Source: JADGQM01 sp964505935
GTDB taxonomy: Bacteria; Desulfobacterota; Syntrophobacteria; Syntrophobacterales; Syntrophobacteraceae
Direction: 5' to 3'
NCBI GenBank assembly: GCA_964505935.1
Contig: CAZDKX010000148.1
Location: 1-11,596, forward strand
Length of the DNA stretch: 11,596 bases
Below the pieces are notes generated by a model that worked only from the letters and a program-made list of their open reading frames with translations, was not told where the DNA came from and did no database searches. Below, in pieces: positions 5,035-11,596 of this stretch. How positions within the stretch are numbered: the first letter of the stretch is position 1; each line of letters starts with the position of its first letter. The position numbers and the translations under genes were made by a program.

Positions 5035-7395
5035 GTGAGAGAACAAAGCCTATCCCCTTCTCTGCTCCCCTATCTTGCCCCCGGCAAGGGCGGCACCGGG
5101 CTGGAGATCACGCTGCGAAGCGAAGACTCCTCATCGCTCGCCGCTGATGCCGACCCTTTTCTGGTGATTGCCGAGGCCGACCCGCTCACCCGCCTGCTCA
5201 AAGCCGCCTTTGTCACCGATTCCGGGAGCCGGATCAAGAAGGTCTTCCTGCTGTTGCAGCGGGATGCTTACCGCCTGGCAACGAACCAGCTGGCACCGCT
5301 GACCAATGCGGACATCGAGGACTTCTGGCAGAAAACCTACCAGTACCAGGTTCAGCACCGGGGCGGCTCTCCCCTGATAACTCTGCAACAGCAGCTCGAC
5401 AAAGAGGGAAAGCTGACACCGTTCCAACCGCTATGGTTCTGCAGGACCACCGGGACCTATTTCCACCCCGCCTGCCCGACCTGTGGAGCGCCCCTGCAGC
5501 TGTGCTCGAACGATCAGCTGTTGGCTTCTCTGGGCCTGCCGCCCTACAGCCTTTCGCTCAGCCGCTACCTGTTCTGCCCTTCCTGCTTCTCCTCGGGCAG
5601 CGATACGGATTTCTATGTCCATCACCGGAGCGCTCACGACCCGCCTCGGGTCAAAGACTGCGCCGAACTGGTACGGGCCTTCGGGCAACTGGTGCAGGCC
5701 GGAAACGCAGGATCAGGGGTTCCTTGTATGGCCTGCCCGCACGGGGAAGGATGTTTTGGTACCGCGGCAACCGCCGCTCCCCCCATCCTCCCGTTTTCGT
5801 TTTATCCATTTCACATGCTGATCTACGAAGCCATGTCGCTGACTGGCCTGGATTTTGTCGCGTTGCTCGCGGGCGCTTCCTTCGAAGAACTGGAAGCGAG
5901 ACTCCGACAGACCGGGGGACCCGGGCGAGCGGCTTATCTCGGAGGCATGAGCGCGAGTCGCGGCACGCTTCGCCCCTTCCTCTTCTCCGATGATGCCCGT
6001 CTTTTCCTGGAAATCCTTTATCTGAAGCTCACGTTTCTGCAACTGATCGTTGCCGAACTCTTTCCCGACCCGGAAAAGGACCAACCGGACCCGCTGCTCT
6101 TCATCGACCGGACCTGGGTCAAGCTGACCGATCGGGCCGGACTCCAGCCCTATCTCTGGAATTTTGAGGTGCGCTTCCTCGACCTCCTGCGAAACCCGCT
6201 TGACCTGCCTGCTCATCCCCCTCTGCCCCGGGCTTATGCCCTCCACCTGTTAGGCCTCATCTGGTTCAGCGTGCTCCTGACCAACAGCAAGCAGGAACTA
6301 TCGCAGGTGCAGCGCGCCGTCGAGCGCGCGCACGACCGGGTGCTCGCCGGCGACCGGGACCTCCCCGATGATCTGACCGTAGATTCCGCCTTTCTGCCTG
6401 AAAATATCTTCTGGCATCCAGCCCCCTGCGAGCTGGACGAAGATTGGCGCCACCTCTGGGAAGAAGCCTTGCGCCCTGGCTGGTCGCTGCTCCAGGCGAG
6501 TGCTCAAAGTGGGACGACCGGTTTCCAGGAAGAGCTGGTCCGAACGCTCGAAGAGCTGCGGACCAGCATCAGAGCACTGCTATTTTTGGAAAGAACGGCC
6601 GCGATGGAGGCCGGCGAAGCGGCAGAAGCCGAGGCGATTCATAGCATCCTCTCGCGCCTCATGACCAAATGGCGCCAGGCCGAGGCGGTTCCGGCTGAAG
6701 AAGAGTGGGAAAAGACGGTGGTGCTGCCGAGCGGGGACGGCTTTGAGACAACCCTGCCTCTTGGCGAGAGCTTGGCATCCGCTCCAGGCGATGCGGCCGC
6801 CACCATGATCCTCACGCCTCCTGAAGCCCGGCAGTCCGGTGCCGCGGCCATGGATGAAGAGATTTTCCAGGAGACGGTGATCCTTTCCGGCAAAGGGACC
6901 GGAGGGCCTCTCCAGGCAGAGGCTGCGCCTCCCCCGCAGGCAGCGGATGACCTTGCGGAGACTGTTATCCTGGGGACCCCCGGAGCCGGCGGAGCTCAGG
7001 AGCCAGCGCCAGTACCACCCCCTCCCGTCGAAGCGGACGAAACCGGGAGCCTCCCCCCAGAGCTTGCCGAAACCGTGATCCTGGCGCCCTCTTCGCGCCC
7101 TGGAATCCGTGAGCCAGCCGTCGAGCAACCTGCGGCCGCAACCCCGGTTGAGGACTCGAAAGCGGACAGGGTGCCGGAGACGGTCATCCTTTCCCCGGGG
7201 CACACTCCTCGATCGGCCGCTTCCGCCCCGGCTCGGGGATTCGCAGAAGACGACCGGGAACAAACCCCTATCTCAACGACGCACAGTGAAGGGCGGGACG
7301 AGGCAACCGCCAGGAAACCGAAAGCCGGCGAGGAGGATGATCTGCTGAGCGCAACGATCATTCTCACGCCTGCCAAAGATCATGACAAGAAGTGA
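5035..7395 (+). CDS. T6SS-associated cysteine-rich protein with disordered tail of repeated ETVIL motifs
   Basis: I do not recognise a named family for this 786-aa protein. Residues 131-245 are cysteine-rich: Cys136, CPTCGAPLQLC (147, 150, 157), FCPSC (181, 184), Cys209 and CMACPHGEGC (231, 234, 240), consistent with one or two zinc sites. Residues about 250-555 look like a folded, helical domain. Residues 556-786 are Pro/Ala/Glu-rich and probably disordered, and carry about nine spaced Thr motifs of the form (E)TVIL (Thr561, 572/573, 590, 614, 643, 680, 716, 744 and 774). Thr followed by Leu or Ile at +3 suits FHA recognition, so I infer a threonine-phosphorylated scaffold for T6SS control; no kinase is visible here. 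No signal peptide or clear membrane segment is seen. The GTG start has AGGA 7 nt upstream. Its stop overlaps a GTG that precedes the next gene, so the two are surely co-transcribed. The cytoplasm is the likely location. Confidence 0.8.
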   Translation: MREQSLSPSLLPYLAPGKGGTGLEITLRSEDSSSLAADADPFLVIAEADPLTRLLKAAFVTDSGSRIKKVFLLLQRDAYRLATNQLAPLTNADIEDFWQKTYQYQVQHRGGSPLITLQQQLDKEGKLTPFQPLWFCRTTGTYFHPACPTCGAPLQLCSNDQLLASLGLPPYSLSLSRYLFCPSCFSSGSDTDFYVHHRSAHDPPRVKDCAELVRAFGQLVQAGNAGSGVPCMACPHGEGCFGTAATAAPPILPFSFYPFHMLIYEAMSLTGLDFVALLAGASFEELEARLRQTGGPGRAAYLGGMSASRGTLRPFLFSDDARLFLEILYLKLTFLQLIVAELFPDPEKDQPDPLLFIDRTWVKLTDRAGLQPYLWNFEVRFLDLLRNPLDLPAHPPLPRAYALHLLGLIWFSVLLTNSKQELSQVQRAVERAHDRVLAGDRDLPDDLTVDSAFLPENIFWHPAPCELDEDWRHLWEEALRPGWSLLQASAQSGTTGFQEELVRTLEELRTSIRALLFLERTAAMEAGEAAEAEAIHSILSRLMTKWRQAEAVPAEEEWEKTVVLPSGDGFETTLPLGESLASAPGDAAATMILTPPEARQSGAAAMDEEIFQETVILSGKGTGGPLQAEAAPPPQAADDLAETVILGTPGAGGAQEPAPVPPPPVEADETGSLPPELAETVILAPSSRPGIREPAVEQPAAATPVEDSKADRVPETVILSPGHTPRSAASAPARGFAEDDREQTPISTTHSEGRDEATARKPKAGEEDDLLSATIILTPAKDHDKK
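6709..7365 (+). repeat. Array of about nine Thr-Val-Ile-Leu motifs (protein-level repeat)
   Basis: Within the tail of the 786-aa protein the motif recurs as EKTVVLP, ETTLPL, ATMILTP, ETVILS, ETVILG, ETVILA, ETVILS, EQTPIS and ATIILTP. Central copies are identical over ETVIL and are separated by about 24-37 residues of unrelated Pro/Ala-rich linker. The codons differ between copies (ACGGTGATC, ACTGTTATC, ACCGTGATC, ACGGTCATC). The identity is therefore kept at the protein level rather than by recent DNA duplication. Confidence 0.85.
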
Positions 7396-7397
7396 CC

Positions 7398-8156
7398 ATG
7401 GCCCCTGAAACCCGTCAGCCGTCACTCGCCGAATTGGCGAAGCAGCTCCGCACCTGCTACCGGGCAGATCCCGCCGGGGCGGAGTCGTCGCTTGAAGCCC
7501 TGCTCGAGGCGAGCCTCGAAGGGCTTCCGCCGGCCCGGAAGCTCTCCCTGCTCGATGAGCTTCGCCGGGTTTTCCAGCCCGCTGCAGCCGGTCGTCCCGC
7601 CGGTGCAAGCCACGCGGACGCGACGGTCATGGCCGGCTTCTTTTCTTTGCTTCTCGGACAGCGGGTCGCTCACCCCGACCTCGGTTCCGAAGAGCTGGCT
7701 CAGCGCCTGGCCGACACTCTGAACGGCATTTTTGACCAGCTCAACGAAATCGTGGGCATCATCGCCATGACCTTCGGGCAGGACGCTTCCGCGCTCGAAA
7801 CCATTCGCCATCTCATTGGTTCCGACCTCGAGCGCCGGGAGCCATCCGGGTCGCTCGCCGGCTACCTTGGTCAGATCAAGGAAGCTTTTCTCATCGCCAA
7901 TCAGGCGGCGAGGCTGGCCGCCGCCGTCGAGGTCGGCAAAATCCTGGCCGAACTCGATCCGGAGCGCCTCGCCGCCGACGCCGAGAAGGGCCTGCGCTTT
8001 GGTTTCATGCGCAAGGGTGAGCTTGTGGAAGCTTATCGCGAGAAGTACGGGCAGATCAGGAAGTGGTTCGAAGCCGAGCATTTCCTCGAGGACTATGCGC
8101 GAGAGTTCGAAAGAGCGTGTCAGAAACTACATTCAGAAAAAGGGAGGGCAACGTGA
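7398..8156 (+). CDS. T6SS protein resembling the C-terminal domain of FHA (TagH-type) proteins, without FHA
   Basis: This 252-aa protein is almost entirely helical. Its last 100 residues follow the pattern of the conserved C-terminal region of T6SS FHA proteins (TIGR03354 type): a helix with IKEAFLIANQAARLAAAVEVG, then ILAELDPERLAADAEKGL, GFMRKGELVEAYREKYGQI and EDYAREFERACQKL. In the family the same elements read roughly as a helix ending in LLERFDPE, a KARLWELYRELY helix and a FGREFARAYE end. No FHA fold (G-R, S-x-x-H, N-x-x) is present at the N-terminus, and the protein is shorter than a full TagH. The role is inferred to be cytoplasmic regulation or assembly of the T6SS. The ATG at 7398 has only a weak AAGAAG site; a GTG at 7392 overlaps the previous stop and is an alternative. 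Its own stop overlaps the tssJ start. The family link comes from memory and needs a profile search. Confidence 0.6.
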   Translation: MAPETRQPSLAELAKQLRTCYRADPAGAESSLEALLEASLEGLPPARKLSLLDELRRVFQPAAAGRPAGASHADATVMAGFFSLLLGQRVAHPDLGSEELAQRLADTLNGIFDQLNEIVGIIAMTFGQDASALETIRHLIGSDLERREPSGSLAGYLGQIKEAFLIANQAARLAAAVEVGKILAELDPERLAADAEKGLRFGFMRKGELVEAYREKYGQIRKWFEAEHFLEDYAREFERACQKLHSEKGRAT

Positions 8157-8698
8157 AACGTTATCATGGCATTTTTTTCTTACTGGCTGCTTTTCTCCTG
8201 GTCGGCTGTCCACCCAAATCAACACCGCCTCCCCTTCCCGTGGAGCCCAAACCGACGTACACGGAGAAGTTCATTTCGGTGCATCTCAAAGCCGATTCTC
8301 AGCTCAACCTCTATAGCGGAAGCTCGCATGCAACGCACGTTTGCATTTATCAGCTGAGCGATCCCAACGCCTTCAACCAGCTTTCGGAAAACGAGATGGG
8401 AATCGGCAAGCTGCTGGGCTGTGACCGGGTCGATGCCGGCCCCCCCACCCCGGGGGTGGCTTTTGCCAAAAAAGTCATTGTGCAGCCGGGGGATGATCAA
8501 ACCTTCGAGCTCGACCGGGCCGAGGGCGCAAAGTATGTGGGCGTGGTGGCCGGCTACTACGGCCAGATGCAAAAGAGGCAGGTCACGCGGCTGTACACGA
8601 TCCCGACCAGCGAAGAACGCCAGCAGGGAGTGGTCGTGATCAAACAAAAACCGCTCAAAATCAATCTCTTCCTGGGACCACAGGGTCTTCAGGATTAA
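8153..8698 (+). CDS. tssJ: Type VI secretion system lipoprotein TssJ
   Basis: TssJ is the outer-membrane lipoprotein that anchors the T6SS membrane complex by binding the periplasmic end of TssM. The protein has 181 aa. Residues 1-19 form a lipoprotein signal: Lys2 and Arg3, the hydrophobic run IFFLLAAFLL and the lipobox L-V-G-C with Cys19. The residue after the Cys is Pro rather than Asp, which fits outer-membrane sorting. The mature part shows the TssJ pattern: a first strand ISVHLKADSQLNLYSG, then VCIYQLSDPNAFNQL, PGDDQTFELDRAEGAKYVGVVAGYYG and a final strand INLFLG. The start is the GTG at 8153, preceded by AGGGAGG with 5 nt spacing and overlapping the previous stop as GTGA, so the two genes are probably translationally coupled. 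The open frame extends to 8063, but that part overlaps the previous gene and would hide the signal peptide. Confidence 0.92.
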   Translation: MKRYHGIFFLLAAFLLVGCPPKSTPPPLPVEPKPTYTEKFISVHLKADSQLNLYSGSSHATHVCIYQLSDPNAFNQLSENEMGIGKLLGCDRVDAGPPTPGVAFAKKVIVQPGDDQTFELDRAEGAKYVGVVAGYYGQMQKRQVTRLYTIPTSEERQQGVVVIKQKPLKINLFLGPQGLQD

Positions 8699-8708
8699 GG
8701 GGAAAGCT

Positions 8709-10100
8709 GTGACCATTCAAAGACCGCTCTTCTGGCATCAGGGTCTGTTCTTACAGCCGCACCATTTCCAGCTGCTCGATCTGGCGGCACAGTCCCGGGT
8801 GAGTCCTTTCCAGGATTTCCTCATGCCGTACTTCTGGGGGGTCTGGGAGCTGGAAATTCACCGGGCGGCTCTGGGCAACCGATCGTTCAATGCGCTCAAA
8901 GGCGAATTCCTTTTCCCCGACGGGACGCACCTCGCTTTCCCGGGAAACGCGCTGATCGAACCGCGCTCCTTTGACGAAGCCTGGGTGGAAGGGGGCAAGC
9001 CCTTTACGGTTTTTATCGGCCTGCGCAAATGGAACCACGCCAAAGAGAACGTGACCGTGCTGCCCGAACTGAAAGCCATTGGAGAGGTTTCGACCCGCTT
9101 CGTCACCACCGCCGATCCCGAAGAGGTGGCGGACCTCCACCAGCCCGGGCCGACGGCCAGGGTGGGGCGGCTCTATCATGTCCTGCGCGTCTTCTGGGAA
9201 ACCGAGCAGGCCAAGGTGGGTGACTACGACCTGCTGCCCGTGGCCCAACTCGAAAGGTTCGGCGAAGAGATCGTGCTGTCGACGAAGTTTGCGCCTCCGT
9301 CCCTCTCCATTTTCAGCACCGACCTCCTGTTGAAAATCACTAAAGAAATTCGCGACCAGATCGCGGCCCGCGGACGGCAGCTGGAGGAGTATAAGACACA
9401 GCGCGGCATCCACACCGCCGAGTTCGGTTCCCGAGACATGGTCTATCTGCTGGCCCTGCGCTCGCTCAATCGTTACGTGCCGCTGCTGTGGCACCTTACC
9501 GAGACCCGCCAGGTCCATCCGTGGACCGTCTTTGGCCTCCTGCGGCAGCTGATCGGCGAGCTCTCCTCGTTCTCGAACCGCATCAACGTGAACGGCGAGC
9601 TGGACGACGGCACTCACCTGCTCCCCGGCTACGACCACTGGGACCCGCTGGAATGCTTCGCCGCCGCCCAAGCCCTCATCACCCAGCTGCTGGATGAAAT
9701 CACCGCCGGGCCCGAATACATCCTCCGTTTGATCTACGACGGCACCTACTACACCGCCGAACTGGCCCCAGCCATGTTCGAGGGCCGCAATCGCTATTAC
9801 CTGGTCTTCCGGACCGATGAAGACCCCAAAGCGGTGCTCAGCTCCCTGGCGACGATCATCAAAATCAGCTCCCGCGCCCAGCTTCCCATCCTCATTGCCC
9901 GCGCCCTGCCGGGCCTGCGCCTCGAACACCTGCCCGTGCCCCCCCAGGAACTGCCGCGGCGCGCGCATTGCATCTATTTTCAGATCGATCACCACGGGGA
10001 TCATTGGGCCTTGATCGAAAAAGGGCAAAATATCGCCATGTACTGGGATACCGCTCCGGAAGACCTCGAGGTGGAGCTCATGATCGTGGGGAGGTCCTGA
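8709..10100 (+). CDS. tssK: Type VI secretion system baseplate protein TssK
   Basis: TssK (ImpJ/VasE family) is a trimeric baseplate component that links the tail baseplate to the TssJLM membrane complex through TssL and TssM. The 463-aa protein opens with the family hallmark PLFWHQGLFLQPHHFQLLD. Further family-like segments are FLFPDGTHLAFP, the VGRLYHVLRVFWE stretch, the helical LEEYKTQRGIHTAEFGSRDM, HPWTVFGLLRQLIGELSSF and the C-terminal ALPGLRLEHLPVPPQELPRR. The length is slightly above the usual 440-450 aa. There is no signal peptide or membrane segment, as expected for a cytoplasmic protein. The GTG start at 8709 has AAGGGG 6 nt upstream and lies 10 bp after the tssJ stop. The stop is 2 bp before the tssL start. 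Confidence 0.95.
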   Translation: MTIQRPLFWHQGLFLQPHHFQLLDLAAQSRVSPFQDFLMPYFWGVWELEIHRAALGNRSFNALKGEFLFPDGTHLAFPGNALIEPRSFDEAWVEGGKPFTVFIGLRKWNHAKENVTVLPELKAIGEVSTRFVTTADPEEVADLHQPGPTARVGRLYHVLRVFWETEQAKVGDYDLLPVAQLERFGEEIVLSTKFAPPSLSIFSTDLLLKITKEIRDQIAARGRQLEEYKTQRGIHTAEFGSRDMVYLLALRSLNRYVPLLWHLTETRQVHPWTVFGLLRQLIGELSSFSNRINVNGELDDGTHLLPGYDHWDPLECFAAAQALITQLLDEITAGPEYILRLIYDGTYYTAELAPAMFEGRNRYYLVFRTDEDPKAVLSSLATIIKISSRAQLPILIARALPGLRLEHLPVPPQELPRRAHCIYFQIDHHGDHWALIEKGQNIAMYWDTAPEDLEVELMIVGRS

Positions 10101-10102
10101 TC

Positions 10103-10780
10103 ATGCGATTGACCGATTGTTTTATGGAACTGGTGGCCTACACCGCTTATTTTCTCAAATCCGTGCAGCAGAAGCAGCCGCCCTACGATCAGGTGAAGGC
10201 CGATATTCAGCGCATCCTTTCGCAGAGCGACGATTGCCTCAAGCGCGACCTCTTTCCGCAGGCGGACTACGATCTGGCGCGCTTCGCCATCTGCGCCTGG
10301 GTCGATGAGGTCATCTTGAACTCGCCCTGGCAGGAAAAGGACCAGTGGAAACGAGAACAGCTTCAGCGCATCTATTACCGCACGACCGATGCCGGCGAGG
10401 AATTCTTCGAACGCCTCAATCAACTCGGACTGCACCAACGGGATGTCCGCGAAGTCTATTTTCTCTGTCTCGCCCTCGGCTTCATGGGACGCTACTGCCA
10501 TCCGGGCGACGAATATCTGCTCGCCCAGGTCAAGGCCTCCAATCTCAAGCTGCTCCTCGGCAGTTCCCTGGGAATCCCTTCTCTCGAACGCGCCGAACTC
10601 TTTCCGGAAGCCTATCAGAGCGGCTCGGCCGAACCCCTCATCCACCACCGTGGGTCCCGGTTCTCCTGGGTCACCCTGGGCTGCCTCATCGGACCGCCGC
10701 TCCTCCTGGGGCTTTTGTACTTCGTCTATAACTTCAGTCTGAACAATGTGGTCGAGCATTTCTTCGGCAGGGTGGTGTGA
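10103..10780 (+). CDS. tssL: Type VI secretion system inner-membrane protein TssL (DotU family)
   Basis: TssL is a C-tail-anchored inner-membrane protein that, with TssM and TssJ, forms the T6SS membrane complex and recruits the baseplate. The 225-aa protein has the DotU cytoplasmic domain: an N-terminal helix MRLTDCFMELVAYTAYFLKS, the conserved ARFAICAWVDEVILNSPW (residues 59-76), EEFFERL and VYFLCLALGFMGRY (residues 118-131). One membrane segment follows at about 188-210. There is only a short periplasmic end, so this is the short form without a peptidoglycan-binding OmpA-like domain. The ATG at 10103 is preceded by GGGGAGG with 8 nt spacing; the longer open frame to 9968 overlaps tssK and is rejected. 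The stop codon sits inside the first unit of a 7-bp tandem repeat. Confidence 0.94.
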   Translation: MRLTDCFMELVAYTAYFLKSVQQKQPPYDQVKADIQRILSQSDDCLKRDLFPQADYDLARFAICAWVDEVILNSPWQEKDQWKREQLQRIYYRTTDAGEEFFERLNQLGLHQRDVREVYFLCLALGFMGRYCHPGDEYLLAQVKASNLKLLLGSSLGIPSLERAELFPEAYQSGSAEPLIHHRGSRFSWVTLGCLIGPPLLLGLLYFVYNFSLNNVVEHFFGRVV

Positions 10781-10839
10781 AGAGTGAGGGGTGAGGCGTG
10801 AGGCGTGAAAGGTGAAAAGTGAAAGGTGAAAGGTGAAAG
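10777..10839 (+). repeat. 7-bp tandem repeat (GTGAAAG/GTGAGGC), nine units
   Basis: Nine consecutive 7-bp units start with GTGA and end in AGA, GGG, GGC, GGC, AAG, AAA, AAG, AAG and AAG. The first unit contains the tssL stop (10778-10780), and the last begins with the likely tssM start (GTG 10833). Each unit brings a GTG, a TGA and a purine-rich Shine-Dalgarno-like core, so initiation signals recur in all three frames. Slippage at such repeats is expected, so the copy number may vary between strains. Confidence 0.9.
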
Positions 10840-11596
10840 GTGCGCTGGTAAAGTTCTTTAAGTGGTTTTTTATCGTTGCCGGCATCATCCTGGTGGTGCT
10901 GCTCGTTTTTGGCGGAGTGCTGCTCCTGGATTGGCCCTGGTGGGTGGGCTTTTTCGTCCTGCTCGGGCTTGTCGGGCTGGGGATCGCCTGTCTCTTCCTC
11001 AAAAAGATCTGGGCCCGGCGTCGCGAACAGCAGTTTGTGAACCAGATCATCGAGCAGGACGAAGCCCAGATGAATCGCCTGGCCGAAAAGGACCGGGGCG
11101 AAGCCAGGGAGTTGCAGGACCGGTGGAAGGAAGCCATTGAGGCCTTGCGCCGGTCACACCTGCGCAAGAAGGGCAATCCCCTGTATGTGCTGCCGTGGTA
11201 TCTGGTGATCGGGGAAAGTGCTTCCGGCAAAACCACGGCGATCCAGAGCGCCCGGCTTTCCTCCCCTTTCTTCGAGGTCAACCAGGTTTCGGGCCTTTCC
11301 GGGACGCGCAACTGCGACTGGTGGTTCTTCGAGCAGGCCATCGTGATCGACACGGCCGGCCGGTATACCATTCGCATTGACGAGGAGCGCGATAAGGACG
11401 AATGGCAGAAGTTCCTGGCGCTGCTCGCCAAATACCGGCAACGGGAGCCGCTGAACGGCTTGATTGTCAGCGTTGCCGCCAACAAGGTGCTCGAAACCGC
11501 TCCCGAAGCCCTCATGCAGGACGGCGCCAATGTCCGCCGCCGCATTGATGAGCTGATGCGGGTCCTGGGCGTCAAGTTCCCCGTCTACGTCCTCGT
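10833..11596 (+). CDS. tssM: Type VI secretion system membrane protein TssM (IcmF family), partial
   Basis: The first 254 codons of TssM are visible and the gene runs off the right edge; the full protein is usually above 1,100 aa. TssM is the inner-membrane core of the T6SS complex, with a cytoplasmic NTPase-like domain and a long periplasmic part that reaches TssJ. Two membrane segments occur at about 11-32 and 36-56. The Walker A GESASGKT is at 127-134, and VIDTAGRY at 171-178 is the Walker B/G3 element. The segments CDWWFFEQAIVIDTAG and DGANVRRRIDELMRVLG are typical of IcmF. The frame has a TGA at 10827-10829, so initiation must be after that. The GTG at 10833 lies in the last 7-bp repeat unit, with AAAGG 6 nt upstream. 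In-frame GTG codons near 10890 would cut into the first membrane segment. Confidence 0.93.
   Translation, partial: MKGALVKFFKWFFIVAGIILVVLLVFGGVLLLDWPWWVGFFVLLGLVGLGIACLFLKKIWARRREQQFVNQIIEQDEAQMNRLAEKDRGEARELQDRWKEAIEALRRSHLRKKGNPLYVLPWYLVIGESASGKTTAIQSARLSSPFFEVNQVSGLSGTRNCDWWFFEQAIVIDTAGRYTIRIDEERDKDEWQKFLALLAKYRQREPLNGLIVSVAANKVLETAPEALMQDGANVRRRIDELMRVLGVKFPVYVL

Noticed and set aside
8445..8465. GC-rich palindrome CCACCC/GGGTGG followed by TTTT inside tssJ
   Set aside because: It looks like a small intrinsic terminator, but it lies within a conserved coding frame with only four T residues, so it is probably a codon coincidence.
8751..10028. 425-aa open frame on the minus strand
   Set aside because: It is the antisense shadow of tssK, a product of high GC at third codon positions.
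10001..11575. 524-aa open frame on the minus strand
   Set aside because: It overlaps tssL and tssM, both well supported, and crosses the heptamer array; its translation is low-complexity Ser/Arg-rich.

Overview
The window looks like a chromosomal segment of a fairly GC-rich Gram-negative bacterium. My best guess is a deltaproteobacterium (Desulfobacterota or Syntrophobacteria type). This rests on the type VI secretion gene order, the dispersed palindromic repeats and the GTGA-type heptamer array. It is inference; there is no rRNA or other taxonomic marker here.

Left part (1-4656, mixed orientation). On the minus strand there is a nuclease gene cut by the window edge (1-396, PDDEXK_4-like). 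It lies downstream of a complete DUF2779-type gene (653-2176) that joins a RecB/Cas4-like PD-(D/E)XK domain to a DEDD-type exonuclease-like domain. A 690-bp gene-free stretch follows and carries several palindromic intergenic repeats. Then comes an unrecognised 209-aa protein on the minus strand (2869-3498), divergent from a WYL-domain transcriptional regulator (3661-4656, plus strand). The first 400 bases are visibly more AT-rich than the rest.

Middle (4657-5034). This 378-bp spacer holds two strong hairpins from dispersed repeats and a possible sigma-70 promoter that would drive the right-hand operon.

Right part (5035-11596, all plus strand). This is a tightly packed type VI secretion system (T6SS) operon: a 786-aa cysteine-rich protein with a long disordered tail, a 252-aa protein resembling the C-terminal region of T6SS FHA proteins (TagH type) but with no FHA domain, then tssJ (outer-membrane lipoprotein), tssK (baseplate), tssL (inner-membrane DotU) and the start of tssM (IcmF, cut by the right edge). 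TssJ, TssL and TssM form the membrane complex, and TssK links it to the baseplate. The operon surely continues to the right.

The most interesting signal is in the first two operon genes. The tail of the 786-aa protein carries about nine spaced copies of a Thr-centred motif (best form ETVIL), which looks like an array of phosphothreonine/FHA docking sites. The next gene encodes what looks like a TagH C-terminal module detached from its FHA domain. Together they suggest a variant of T6SS threonine-phosphorylation control in which kinase, FHA reader and scaffold are separate proteins. A second oddity is a nine-unit 7-bp tandem repeat that spans the tssL-tssM junction and contributes both the tssL stop and the likely tssM start.
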